Shown here: one piece after another, positions 1-6,330 of the stretch | Position numbering within the stretch: the stretch's first letter is position 1 | Layout of the letters: every line of letters begins with the position of its first letter | Origin: Cycloclasticus sp. | GTDB taxonomy: Bacteria; Pseudomonadota; Gammaproteobacteria; Methylococcales; Cycloclasticaceae | Assembly: GCA_018066825.1 (NCBI GenBank) | Contig: JAGPVU010000009.1 | Location: 1 to 9,524 of the forward strand | DNA length: 9,524 nt | Direction of reading: 5' to 3' | Notes under the pieces: model-generated | The model's input: only the letters and a program-made list of their open reading frames with translations | The model's database searches: none | Told to the model about the DNA's origin: nothing | Program-made: the position numbers and the translations under genes

Positions 1-226
1 CAAACTGCTTTTTGACTTGCTTTAGTAGCGTTTTACTTTCCTCAATATTATTACTGAGCATTAAAAGAATCAGGTTAGCTTTAGATAAACCGTTATCTTC
101 GTTTGTCACTTCATTTAAAGAAGCTTTTTGTAATATAACGTCTGCGTTAACCTTCGCCAATTTCTGCGCGATAACAAGGTGTTCTTTATCACTAAAGTTT
201 AAGCATAAAACATGTCGTTTAATCAT
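1..226 (-). CDS. Hypothetical protein, N-terminal part only (runs off the left edge)
   Basis: An open frame starts at ATG 226 and reads 75 codons without a stop to the window edge, so only the N-terminus is visible. It begins MIKRHVLCLNFSDKEH. I do not recognise the family. The visible part alternates hydrophobic strands (HVLCLNF at residues 5-11, DVILQKA near 29-35, ANLILLML near 49-56) with charged helix-like stretches, a pattern compatible with an alpha/beta fold such as a receiver-like domain; that is a guess from pattern only. It lies 32 bp downstream of the PilZ-like gene on the same strand, so the two are probably co-transcribed. No clear Shine-Dalgarno precedes the ATG, but I found no better in-frame start in the gap. 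An overlapping plus-strand frame at 12-311 is probably a shadow. Confidence 0.6.
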   Translation of the reverse strand, partial: MIKRHVLCLNFSDKEHLVIAQKLAKVNADVILQKASLNEVTNEDNGLSKANLILLMLSNNIEESKTLLKQVKKQF

Positions 227-258
227 TGAGTCGAGTTTGTTTTTTATTGTTATTAACC

Positions 259-2007
259 TTAGTTCATTATGCTTTTATTTAAAACATTATAATGAGAAAA
301 AACTTGATTAATTTCGATGGCTTGATCAATTGTAAATAGTTTTTTCTGATCACCTGTTTCGGTGGCAACAATCAGGTCCTTTTCGTTGATCCGGGATGCG
401 CTGATAATCGAATCAGCTTGCTTTATCGCTGGGATGCCCTGTAAAAATAAAACAGTGTTTAGCACTGTTTTATCGTTTTCTTGATAGGTCTGCGCGAGTT
501 TTACTTCAGGAGCGAGCATTTCAACGCCAACAGAGACACAGCCATCGTCAAGGCTGTTGATACGGCGCACTATCGCCAACTGTATCGTGTTGTTTTGTGT
601 TTGAATGCCAACTAAATCAGTGACTTTTATCAGGTACTTATTGTCAGGTGACACTATAAAACGTAAGCCTTGTAGGCTAGCATCTTGAGTTTCGGCAGTA
701 ATTTTCGTCCCTCTCTCACCAGGTACCTTGGCACGATTTTTGGACCAGATTTTATCTGAGCTAAAAGCGTTTTTAGCAGAGGCTTTCAGTTGTTTGGTGA
801 TCCCCGTATTGTCTTTTTGAAAGACATTCTCTTTGAATCGCCCTGTATCATCGATAGGCGTCAGCTCAAGGTCGTTGATGTTAACAGATGCTGATGGGCC
901 TTGGTTCTGGTCGTAGGCATTGGGATTTTTTTGAAGAAGCAGTGCTTTAATAATACTTTCAAAACCAGGGTAAATAAAAATTGTTTCTGCCTGATGGTGC
1001 CGGGTGGATTGCCTGCTTACTTTTGTTTGCCAGCACGGCAAAATACGTTGGATGACTTTTCTACTCAATTTAGCCTGTCTCGAACTAAGGGTAATAACAC
1101 CTGATTTCTCATCGGCTAACACGTCCTTGCTTAGTAAATAGTTTATTAACAAGGTGTTGTTCATAAAACGTGGTTGGGTAGGCGCTTCCATTGCCGCTGA
1201 AATATGCATGGCGGGCGCAGTGCTGTTTAAATCAACAATAAAAGAAAAGGCCCCCCCAGCTGATAGTGACAAAGAGATACCACCCGCTTGGGCGGCTAAA
1301 ATGGAACGAATGGTTACAATATCGCTTTGTCGAAACCGGTTGGTTTGTGCCAGATTAAAAAAATGAATTTTTTTGAATTCATCTTCAATCGTGGACGTGT
1401 GTTCCCCATCAAGGCTGGGGGCAATACTTTGGCTGAGTTGGTGTGTTTCTGCCAATAAAAAAAGTGCGTTCACCTGATTCCAAAAAGGCTCCTTGGGTAC
1501 GCGATAGATTAAAGCCTTTATAAACTGGGTGAGTGATAAAAGTTCAAGCGACGTAAGTAAGATAACGGTTTTTTCCGGCATTGAAAAAACAGCTGCTTGT
1601 TCATCAGCACCTGAATCAATGGTTGCAAACTCAGACGAGCAAATAATATCCAAATAAATAAAACTGATAGATTGTAAGGTCTCGATAAGCTGTGATGAAA
1701 TAGCCGACTGTTCTTCTGACAAAGGGAAGGTGGATTTTTGTATTCCTTCTAAGCAGACTTCTGATAGCCGAAACAAAAAACCATGGGTTTCTCTAAGCAG
1801 TTGAAATTTATCGCTTATGTTAATTGAAGATGTCAGTAACGCATGCGAAGCATTAGCCATTAAGGCGGTTGTTTCTCGTGTATTGACGATGGATAGCTGC
1901 TCTTCCCAAATTTTATACCCCGCTATAGTGGCGTCAAAGGGTAGGTTTTGAGGTGTTTTTTTGATCGATAAATCGACTCTTTCCTTGAACCGTTGTTGTA
2001 TATCCAT
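259..2007 (-). CDS. PilZ-like domain protein, putative cyclic-di-GMP-linked regulator
   Basis: A 582-aa soluble protein with no signal peptide or membrane segment that I can see. Residues 1-420 look largely helical and I cannot assign them. Residues about 440-505 resemble a PilZ beta-barrel: the D/NxSxxG motif is present as DASLQG (442-447), followed by TDLVGI (463-468), AIVRR (478-482) and VGVEML (493-498), the pattern of PilZ-like proteins in which a strand ending in a VR pair precedes a GVE-L strand. The second PilZ hallmark, RxxxR some 20 residues upstream, is not evident; only scattered basic residues (R425, R432) lie there. Ligand binding may therefore be altered or lost. The ATG at 2007 is supported by an AGGTG Shine-Dalgarno 7 nt upstream. 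The gene follows epmB on the same strand after 100 bp that contain a likely promoter of its own. The PilZ assignment rests on motif reading alone. Confidence 0.7.
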   Translation of the reverse strand: MDIQQRFKERVDLSIKKTPQNLPFDATIAGYKIWEEQLSIVNTRETTALMANASHALLTSSINISDKFQLLRETHGFLFRLSEVCLEGIQKSTFPLSEEQSAISSQLIETLQSISFIYLDIICSSEFATIDSGADEQAAVFSMPEKTVILLTSLELLSLTQFIKALIYRVPKEPFWNQVNALFLLAETHQLSQSIAPSLDGEHTSTIEDEFKKIHFFNLAQTNRFRQSDIVTIRSILAAQAGGISLSLSAGGAFSFIVDLNSTAPAMHISAAMEAPTQPRFMNNTLLINYLLSKDVLADEKSGVITLSSRQAKLSRKVIQRILPCWQTKVSRQSTRHHQAETIFIYPGFESIIKALLLQKNPNAYDQNQGPSASVNINDLELTPIDDTGRFKENVFQKDNTGITKQLKASAKNAFSSDKIWSKNRAKVPGERGTKITAETQDASLQGLRFIVSPDNKYLIKVTDLVGIQTQNNTIQLAIVRRINSLDDGCVSVGVEMLAPEVKLAQTYQENDKTVLNTVLFLQGIPAIKQADSIISASRINEKDLIVATETGDQKKLFTIDQAIEINQVFSHYNVLNKSIMN

Positions 2008-2014
2008 AATCCTT

Positions 2015-2019
2015 CACCT
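2015..2019 (-). promoter_or_regulatory. Shine-Dalgarno of the PilZ-like gene
   Basis: On the minus strand AGGTG lies 7 nt before ATG 2007, with a second purine run (GAAGGA) nearer the start. This is one of the clearer ribosome binding sites in the window and supports the chosen start. Confidence 0.6.
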
Positions 2020-2067
2020 TTCAATGACTATTGAAGTTTTGGCATGTTGAGTTAAAGTTTAGACCAA

Positions 2068-2097
2068 ATTATTCATCTGTGTCTTCTCATTTTACAA
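2068..2097 (-). promoter_or_regulatory. Putative sigma-70 promoter of the PilZ-like gene
   Basis: Reading the minus strand, TTGTAA (2097-2092, 4 of 6 matches to the -35 consensus) is followed after 18 bp by AATAAT (2073-2068, 5 of 6 matches to the -10 consensus). Transcription would begin near 2061 and leave a leader of about 55 nt before ATG 2007. The -35 box touches the palindrome at 2096-2109. This is a consensus match by eye only. Confidence 0.4.
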
Positions 2098-2109
2098 ATT
2101 GTACAATTT
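2096..2109. repeat. Perfect 14-bp palindrome, possible operator
   Basis: AAATTGTACAATTT is identical to its reverse complement. It overlaps the epmB stop codon (2108-2110) and abuts the putative -35 box of the PilZ-like gene. It has no spacer for a loop and no strong GC stem, so it does not look like an intrinsic terminator; a dimeric repressor or activator site is more plausible. I cannot name the regulator. Confidence 0.45.
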
Positions 2110-3130
2110 AAAACTGAATTTGAATCGGGGTTTTATAGGCTTTCCCTGATTCCTCTCGAACCAACTTCGGAACCAGGTAGCCTGGTAATTTTGTTTGTAG
2201 CTGTTGGTAGATAGCCGTTGCCGTATTGTCATTCAAGTCAAAATGCTGTGCACCGTCTACCTTATCGAGCAGGTGTAAGTAGTAGGGTAGGGTGTGGCAA
2301 TCAAATAAACGGTGGCTAAGACGCGTTAATGTGCCCGGGTCATCATTAACGCCTTTTAACAGTACGGTTTGATTTAATAAGGTGACGCCGATTTGTTTTA
2401 ACTTCAGCAAACCTTTTTGCACCTCATCATTTAATTCATTGGGATGATTGGCGTGAATCACCATAATGATTTTTTTAACGCTTGATACCAGAGTGTTTAA
2501 AAAACCATCTGTTATACGTGAGGGTAAAACAACCGGTATGCGGCTGTGGATACGGATACGATCAACTTGTTGTATGTCGGACAAAGCGTCAACCAAATGT
2601 TTGAACTTGGTGTCACTCAGAGTTAACGGGTCGCCACCGCTCAAAATAACCTCGGTAATCTCTGGGTTATCTCTTAAATAGTTGGTGATAGCGGTGATCT
2701 GCGAACGATGTGCGCTATTAGCGGCGTATGGAAAAGCGCGACGAAAGCAATAACGGCAATGAATGGCGCACGCACCGGTCGTTACCAGTAGTACGCGACC
2801 ATGGTATTTATGTAATAAACCCGGCATGATGCTGGCTTGGCTATCGCCCACGGGGTCATTAAGGAACTCAGGGTGCTTCTTTAATTCATCCGCTAGCGGT
2901 AATATTTGGCGTAATAAGGGATCTGCCCAGTCAGATTTTTTAATCCGATCCACATAGCTTTTAGTTGCGAGTAAGGGAAAGTCTTTTGACGCTAGGTAGT
3001 GTAAGTTCAAATCGGCACTATCGAGGTGTAAGTAGGCCAATAAGTCGTCTATATTGCTAAATGCAGCGCGCAGCTCTTGTTGCCAATGTGGGGTGGGGGA
3101 ATTCTTTTCTACGTTAATCATCATAATCAT
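2108..3130 (-). CDS. epmB: EF-P beta-lysylation protein EpmB (lysine 2,3-aminomutase family)
   Basis: Radical-SAM, PLP-dependent enzyme that converts (S)-alpha-lysine to (R)-beta-lysine, the group later attached to EF-P; cytoplasmic. The 340-aa length matches E. coli EpmB (YjeK). The [4Fe-4S] motif CxxxCxxC is intact (C121, C125, C128, in ACAIHCRYCFRR), preceded by MPGLLHKYHGR (102-112). SGGDPL (164-169), IRIHSRIPVVLP (192-203), GVTLLNQTVLLKGVND (248-263) and PYYLHLLDKVDGA (282-294) are family hallmarks. The C-terminal PKLVRE...KTP block (321-335) should hold the PLP lysine, K333 by alignment from memory. It lacks the long extensions of catabolic lysine 2,3-aminomutases. Codons 1, 3 and 4 are all ATG; the first gives the best match to the E. 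coli N-terminus, but no Shine-Dalgarno is evident. It diverges from efp across 56 bp, as the E. coli pair does. Confidence 0.96.
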   Translation of the reverse strand: MIMMINVEKNSPTPHWQQELRAAFSNIDDLLAYLHLDSADLNLHYLASKDFPLLATKSYVDRIKKSDWADPLLRQILPLADELKKHPEFLNDPVGDSQASIMPGLLHKYHGRVLLVTTGACAIHCRYCFRRAFPYAANSAHRSQITAITNYLRDNPEITEVILSGGDPLTLSDTKFKHLVDALSDIQQVDRIRIHSRIPVVLPSRITDGFLNTLVSSVKKIIMVIHANHPNELNDEVQKGLLKLKQIGVTLLNQTVLLKGVNDDPGTLTRLSHRLFDCHTLPYYLHLLDKVDGAQHFDLNDNTATAIYQQLQTKLPGYLVPKLVREESGKAYKTPIQIQF

Positions 3131-3136
3131 TATAAT
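3129..3136. promoter_or_regulatory. Putative bidirectional -10 element between epmB and efp
   Basis: ATTATAAT is self-complementary and so offers TATAAT on both strands: plus 3131-3136 for efp, minus 3134-3129 for epmB. For efp the transcript would start near 3143 with a leader of about 44 nt. For epmB the box overlaps the first ATG (3130), so a transcript from it would begin at or just after the third or fourth codon. Neither strand has a convincing -35 at 16-18 bp, so the call is weak. Confidence 0.3.
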
Positions 3137-3186
3137 AGCGCTTACAGCCCAAACTTAATTAAATTAACCAGATAACGAGAATAGAC

Positions 3187-3756
3187 ATGGCAACGTATAA
3201 CACCAGCGAATTTAAAGGCGGATTGAAAATCATGATGGACAATGATCCTTGCTCCATTGTAGAAAATGAATTTGTTAGGCCGGGTAAGGGTCCTGCGTTT
3301 AGCCGAGTTAAGTATCGTAACTTAAAAACAGGACGGGTGATCGATCGCACTTTTAAATCGGGTGAAACGGTTGAAGCCGCCGATGTCATGGAGACCGAAA
3401 TGGCCTATTTATATAACGACGGTGAGTTTTGGCACTTTATGGACGAAACCACGTATGAACAAGTCTCTGCCGATGCTGTTGCGGTCGGCGAGTCGAGTAA
3501 ATGGCTTAAAGAACAAGATAAATGTACCGTTATGCTCTGGAACGGCTCACCTTTAAGTGTGGCTGCTGCCAATTTTGTTGAATTAACCATTACTGATACG
3601 GACCCTGGTTTAAAGGGCGACACCTCGGGCGGTGGTGGTAAACCGGCAACGCTTGAAACAGGTGCAGTGGTGCGTGTTCCCTTGTTCGTACAAATTGGTG
3701 AAGTGATTAAAGTGGATACTCGGACAGGTGAATACTCAGCTCGCGTTAAAAATTAA
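3187..3756 (+). CDS. efp: Translation elongation factor P
   Basis: EF-P binds ribosomes stalled at consecutive prolines, between the P and E sites, and promotes peptide bond formation. The 189 aa fit the three-OB-fold family (E. coli 188 aa), with domains near 1-64, 65-128 and 129-189. The modified lysine is K34 in the domain I loop RPGKGPAF (31-38), the same position as in E. coli, and lysine here is what the EpmA/EpmB pathway needs (the rhamnosylated type has arginine). TFKSGETVEAADV, YLYNDGEFWHFM and the C-terminal DTDPGLKGDT...GGKPATLETGA and VPLFVQIGEVIKVDTRTGEY are highly conserved. ATG 3187 is preceded by a modest GAGA six bases upstream. The gene lies between its two modification genes, and its stop is 8 bp before the epmA start. 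Confidence 0.98.
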   Translation: MATYNTSEFKGGLKIMMDNDPCSIVENEFVRPGKGPAFSRVKYRNLKTGRVIDRTFKSGETVEAADVMETEMAYLYNDGEFWHFMDETTYEQVSADAVAVGESSKWLKEQDKCTVMLWNGSPLSVAAANFVELTITDTDPGLKGDTSGGGGKPATLETGAVVRVPLFVQIGEVIKVDTRTGEYSARVKN

Positions 3757-3764
3757 ACGTTATT

Positions 3765-4745
3765 TTGACATCCGACTTAACTAACACCTGGCCGCCGACC
3801 TGTTCGACGGCCTTGTTACATCAGCGTGCGACGCTTTATCAAACGATACGTTACTTCTTTACCGATAAACACGTTCTTGAGGTCGAGACGCCAGTGTTAT
3901 CGAACGCTGCCAGCTGCGACATCAACTTAGATAGCTTCTCAGCTCAGCGGGCGTCTAACGCTGAGCAGCGCCTTTATTTACAAACGTCACCCGAGTTTGC
4001 AATGAAGCGACTGCTTGCTGCTGGTTCAGGGTCGATTTACCAAATTGCTAAATCATTCAGGCAGGGTGAAAGCGGCCGTTTCCATAATCCAGAGTTCACC
4101 TTGTTAGAGTGGTATCGCGTAGGCTTTAGCATGACCGATTTAATTGCCGAGGTGATCGAATTGCTGATGCAATGTTTTGGCCGTAATTTAGGCGTTTATA
4201 CGCTTAGTTACGCACAGTTATTCCAGCAAAAAACGGCGATTAATCCCCATAATACAACGTTAGAAGAGTTAATCGCCTATGCAGCGGCCCAAGGTAATCC
4301 CGAAGCTGCATCCATTTGCGGCAACAGTCTGTCGAATGCACTGGATTATATATTCAGCCAATATATTCAGCCTAATTTGAAGAGCAATATCGTCTACTTT
4401 ATTATCGATTACCCAGTTTGCATGGCGATGTTAGCCAAATTGAGTGACCAGCAACCGATATGCGCAAAGCGATTTGAGGTGTATTTTAATAACATTGAAT
4501 TAGCCAATGGCTATGAAGAATTGACCGATGTTAAACAACAGCAAGCACGTTTTGAGGCCGAATTAGAACAAAGAAAAAACAGCAATGCTACCGTTGTGCC
4601 TATGGATGGAAACCTCTTGTCAGCCTTAGCGTCCGGCTTGCCCGAGTGTTCGGGTGTTGCCCTAGGGCTGGATCGCTTGTTAATGCTGATAAGCGGCGCT
4701 CAATCAATTGACGAGGTATTAAGCTTTCCTGTCCATAGGGCATAA
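3765..4745 (+). CDS. epmA: EF-P--(R)-beta-lysine ligase EpmA (PoxA/GenX)
   Basis: A class II lysyl-tRNA-synthetase paralogue that activates (R)-beta-lysine with ATP and transfers it to Lys34 of EF-P rather than to tRNA; cytoplasmic. The 326 aa match E. coli EpmA (325). It lacks the N-terminal anticodon-binding domain of LysRS and keeps the catalytic core: motif 1 around VLEVETPVL (37-45), TSPEFAMKRLL (74-84), motif 2 from F98 to R118 (FRQGESGRFHNPEF first), RFEVYF and IELANGYEELTD (236-255), and motif 3 GVALGLDRLLML (297-308), ending SFPVHRA. No ATG lies near the expected N-terminus; the next Met is residue 80, inside the core. An in-frame stop at 3747-3749 limits upstream options, so TTG 3765 is the best start and gives the expected N-terminal length. 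No Shine-Dalgarno is visible, and the start is 8 bp after the efp stop, so coupling is likely. Confidence 0.95.
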   Translation: MTSDLTNTWPPTCSTALLHQRATLYQTIRYFFTDKHVLEVETPVLSNAASCDINLDSFSAQRASNAEQRLYLQTSPEFAMKRLLAAGSGSIYQIAKSFRQGESGRFHNPEFTLLEWYRVGFSMTDLIAEVIELLMQCFGRNLGVYTLSYAQLFQQKTAINPHNTTLEELIAYAAAQGNPEAASICGNSLSNALDYIFSQYIQPNLKSNIVYFIIDYPVCMAMLAKLSDQQPICAKRFEVYFNNIELANGYEELTDVKQQQARFEAELEQRKNSNATVVPMDGNLLSALASGLPECSGVALGLDRLLMLISGAQSIDEVLSFPVHRA

Positions 4746-4790
4746 GCGGCTTATTAACTGCAAAGCTATGTGTAGAATTGATTAGCTATT

Positions 4791-4808
4791 AAAAAGGCCC
4801 GAAACGGG
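4791..4808 (-). terminator. Weak intrinsic-terminator-like hairpin after the yjdF-like gene
   Basis: On the minus strand CCCG-TTT-CGGG (4808-4798) is followed by CC and five T (4795-4791). The stem is only 4 bp. An alternative five-base pairing uses GCCCG just inside the gene's 3' end (4844-4840) and CGGGC (4801-4797), with a loop of about 38 nt. It lies some 30 bp after the yjdF-like stop, in the convergent gap shared with epmA. On the plus strand no T-run follows, so it would serve only the minus-strand unit. The rest of the 4746-4836 gap shows nothing recognisable. Confidence 0.35.
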
Positions 4809-4836
4809 GGGTTACCCTGTCGAATTTAATGGTAAA

Positions 4837-5460
4837 TTACGGGCTTGGCTTGCTGGAAATTGAGTTTAATTGCTGGTCATGATGGTCTGCCAAAAATAGC
4901 AGTGCACTGATTGCACCAACGAGTGCTAAGCCCATATCGGATTGGGTGTCCCAAACATACCCTTGGGTGCCTAAAAAGGCCTCGGCATCTTCTCCAGTGG
5001 CGAGTGCTACCCACCATTCTATCAGTTCATAAAAAGCGCTAAAACCTAAGCAGAAACAGAGGATTAGAAAATTCATCCATTGGCGCGTCTTAATAAGCGC
5101 AAGACGGATAAAAATTTCTCGAGCAACGATGGCAGGAATAAAGCCTTGTGCGAAGTGGCCGAGCTTATCGTAATTGTTGCGTTCTGCACCGAACAAGCCG
5201 TTAAAAAAAGGCACTTCGGCATAGGTGTAATGGCCGCCGATCATCAGAATAACGCTGTGCAGTAGTATTAAGCTGTAGGCCAATGTTGTGAGTGGAAACG
5301 ATCGACGGGTAATTAGTAAGGCCATTAAACCAATTAATGCGGGAAGCACTTCTAAAAACCACGTCAAGCTATCGTTAGGCTTTATCCCTGACCACAGCAG
5401 TACGGCGAAAAAAACAAGCAACCAACTATATAACCAAAAGGATTGTTTGCCTGTGGTCAC
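4837..5460 (-). CDS. YjdF-like inner-membrane protein, DUF2238 family
   Basis: An integral membrane protein of about 207 aa, the size of E. coli YjdF. Numbering below is from the TTG at 5463. Hydrophobic segments lie near residues 11-27, 34-52, 57-76, 105-122, 128-152 and 178-192, so about six membrane spans. Family hallmarks are YDKLGHFAQGF (98-108) with acidic E116, FYELIEWW (144-151), and FLGTQGYVWDTQSDM (163-177). Conserved Asp, His, Glu and Trp in or beside the membrane could form a catalytic or metal site, but the family has no established function known to me. The only nearby starts are adjacent TTG (5463) and GTG (5460), with no ATG until residue 47; I give GTG, but TTG is equally possible. 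No Shine-Dalgarno is evident. The psd stop lies 3 bp before the TTG, so it is last in the ppsA-aminotransferase-psd unit. Confidence 0.85.
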   Translation of the reverse strand: MTTGKQSFWLYSWLLVFFAVLLWSGIKPNDSLTWFLEVLPALIGLMALLITRRSFPLTTLAYSLILLHSVILMIGGHYTYAEVPFFNGLFGAERNNYDKLGHFAQGFIPAIVAREIFIRLALIKTRQWMNFLILCFCLGFSAFYELIEWWVALATGEDAEAFLGTQGYVWDTQSDMGLALVGAISALLFLADHHDQQLNSISSKPSP

Positions 5461-5466
5461 CAATTT

Positions 5467-6318
5467 TTAAGACTTAATTTTGCCGATGACTTGCCCGCGC
5501 TGAACGTCTTGCCCGGCGGCCAGCTCTTCTGCCCAAGCGATTTTGTCTTTACCGTAAAGTAACACGATGGTAGAGCCCATATTAAAGCGTGCCATTTCAT
5601 TGTTCTTTTTATACGTTAATTTTTTATCGCTATAGTTCCAGCTGCGAATTTGGTTGTGTCGTGGTGGAGTCACTTCGCCGTGCCAAACGGTTTCAATACT
5701 TGAGACGAAAATAGCGCCCACCATCACCATGGCCATCGCCCCGGCTGGTGTGTCGAAAAAAGCAACAACGCGTTCATTTCGGGCAAATAATTCATCGATG
5801 GCATTGACTGTGGTGGGGTTAACGCTAAACAGGTCACCCGGTACGTGAACCATTTTCTTTAGCGTGCCGCCCAGTGGAAAATGAATGCGGTGGTAATCTT
5901 TTGGTGATAAGTAAATGGTGGTAAATGAGCCATCTTCAAATGCACTGGCCATGGTTTCAGAACCTAATAGGGCAGCGAGGTTAAAGTGTTTACCTTTGGC
6001 TTGGAAGAGTTGGCTGTTTTCTATCGCACCTATTTGACTAATGGTGCCGTCAACCGGGCAGGCGAGCGTTGCTTTGGCGCGTTCAAGTTTTCGTGCATCG
6101 TCACGCAAGCTACGCGTAAAAAAAGCGTTAAAGCTTTCGTACGCCTGTGGGTCTGGCTCAGCGGCTTCTGACATATTAACGTCAAAAAACTGAATAAACT
6201 GCTTAATGACAAAATTCTTAAACCACGGTGTTTTGCAACGAGCCAGCTTGTGCATCAATGCCGATAGGGCATGTTGTGGTAATAAGTGTTGTAAGGCGAT
6301 AAACAGTTTGTCTTTCAT
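5467..6318 (-). CDS. psd: Phosphatidylserine decarboxylase proenzyme
   Basis: Decarboxylates phosphatidylserine to phosphatidylethanolamine at the inner membrane. The proenzyme cleaves itself before a serine, which becomes the pyruvoyl group of the alpha chain. Numbering below counts from the upstream TTG at 6330. The cleavage site is MGST (251-254, S253), where E. coli has LGST. The other triad members are D94 in CPVDGTISQIG and H150 in DYHRIHFPLGG (H147 also conserved); FFTRSL (70-75) is a further family block. From ATG 6318 the protein is 283 aa, somewhat shorter than the E. coli enzyme at about 320, with no internal gap apparent. ATG 6318 is chosen because GGA (6328-6326) lies 7 nt upstream; TTG 6330 would add four residues and touch the preceding stop codon. 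Third in the minus-strand unit. Confidence 0.95.
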   Translation of the reverse strand: MKDKLFIALQHLLPQHALSALMHKLARCKTPWFKNFVIKQFIQFFDVNMSEAAEPDPQAYESFNAFFTRSLRDDARKLERAKATLACPVDGTISQIGAIENSQLFQAKGKHFNLAALLGSETMASAFEDGSFTTIYLSPKDYHRIHFPLGGTLKKMVHVPGDLFSVNPTTVNAIDELFARNERVVAFFDTPAGAMAMVMVGAIFVSSIETVWHGEVTPPRHNQIRSWNYSDKKLTYKKNNEMARFNMGSTIVLLYGKDKIAWAEELAAGQDVQRGQVIGKIKS

Positions 6319-6325
6319 TTGATAG

Positions 6326-6328
6326 TCC
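6326..6328 (-). promoter_or_regulatory. Minimal Shine-Dalgarno deciding the psd start
   Basis: On the minus strand GGA lies 7 nt before ATG 6318, inside the 12 bp between the aminotransferase stop (6331-6333) and that ATG. It favours ATG over the TTG at 6330. The motif is short, so the evidence is modest. Confidence 0.4.
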
Positions 6329-6330
6329 AA

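Noticed and set aside
12..311. A 99-codon plus-strand frame at the left edge
   Set aside because: It overlaps two minus-strand frames, one supported by the PilZ-like gene's end and the other open to the window edge. Its residues are rich in Ser, Leu and Phe with no coherent domain.
3159..3623. Minus-strand frames across efp and the epmB-efp gap
   Set aside because: efp on the plus strand is unmistakable and these antisense frames show no family pattern.
4746..4836. A strong bidirectional terminator between epmA and the yjdF-like gene
   Set aside because: Only a short stem with a T-run on the minus strand is present. The plus strand has no U-tract after it, so I call only a weak minus-strand hairpin.
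5467..6330. TTG 6330 as the psd start
   Set aside because: ATG 6318 has a GGA motif at suitable spacing and the four extra residues add no family similarity; TTG is not excluded, only less likely.
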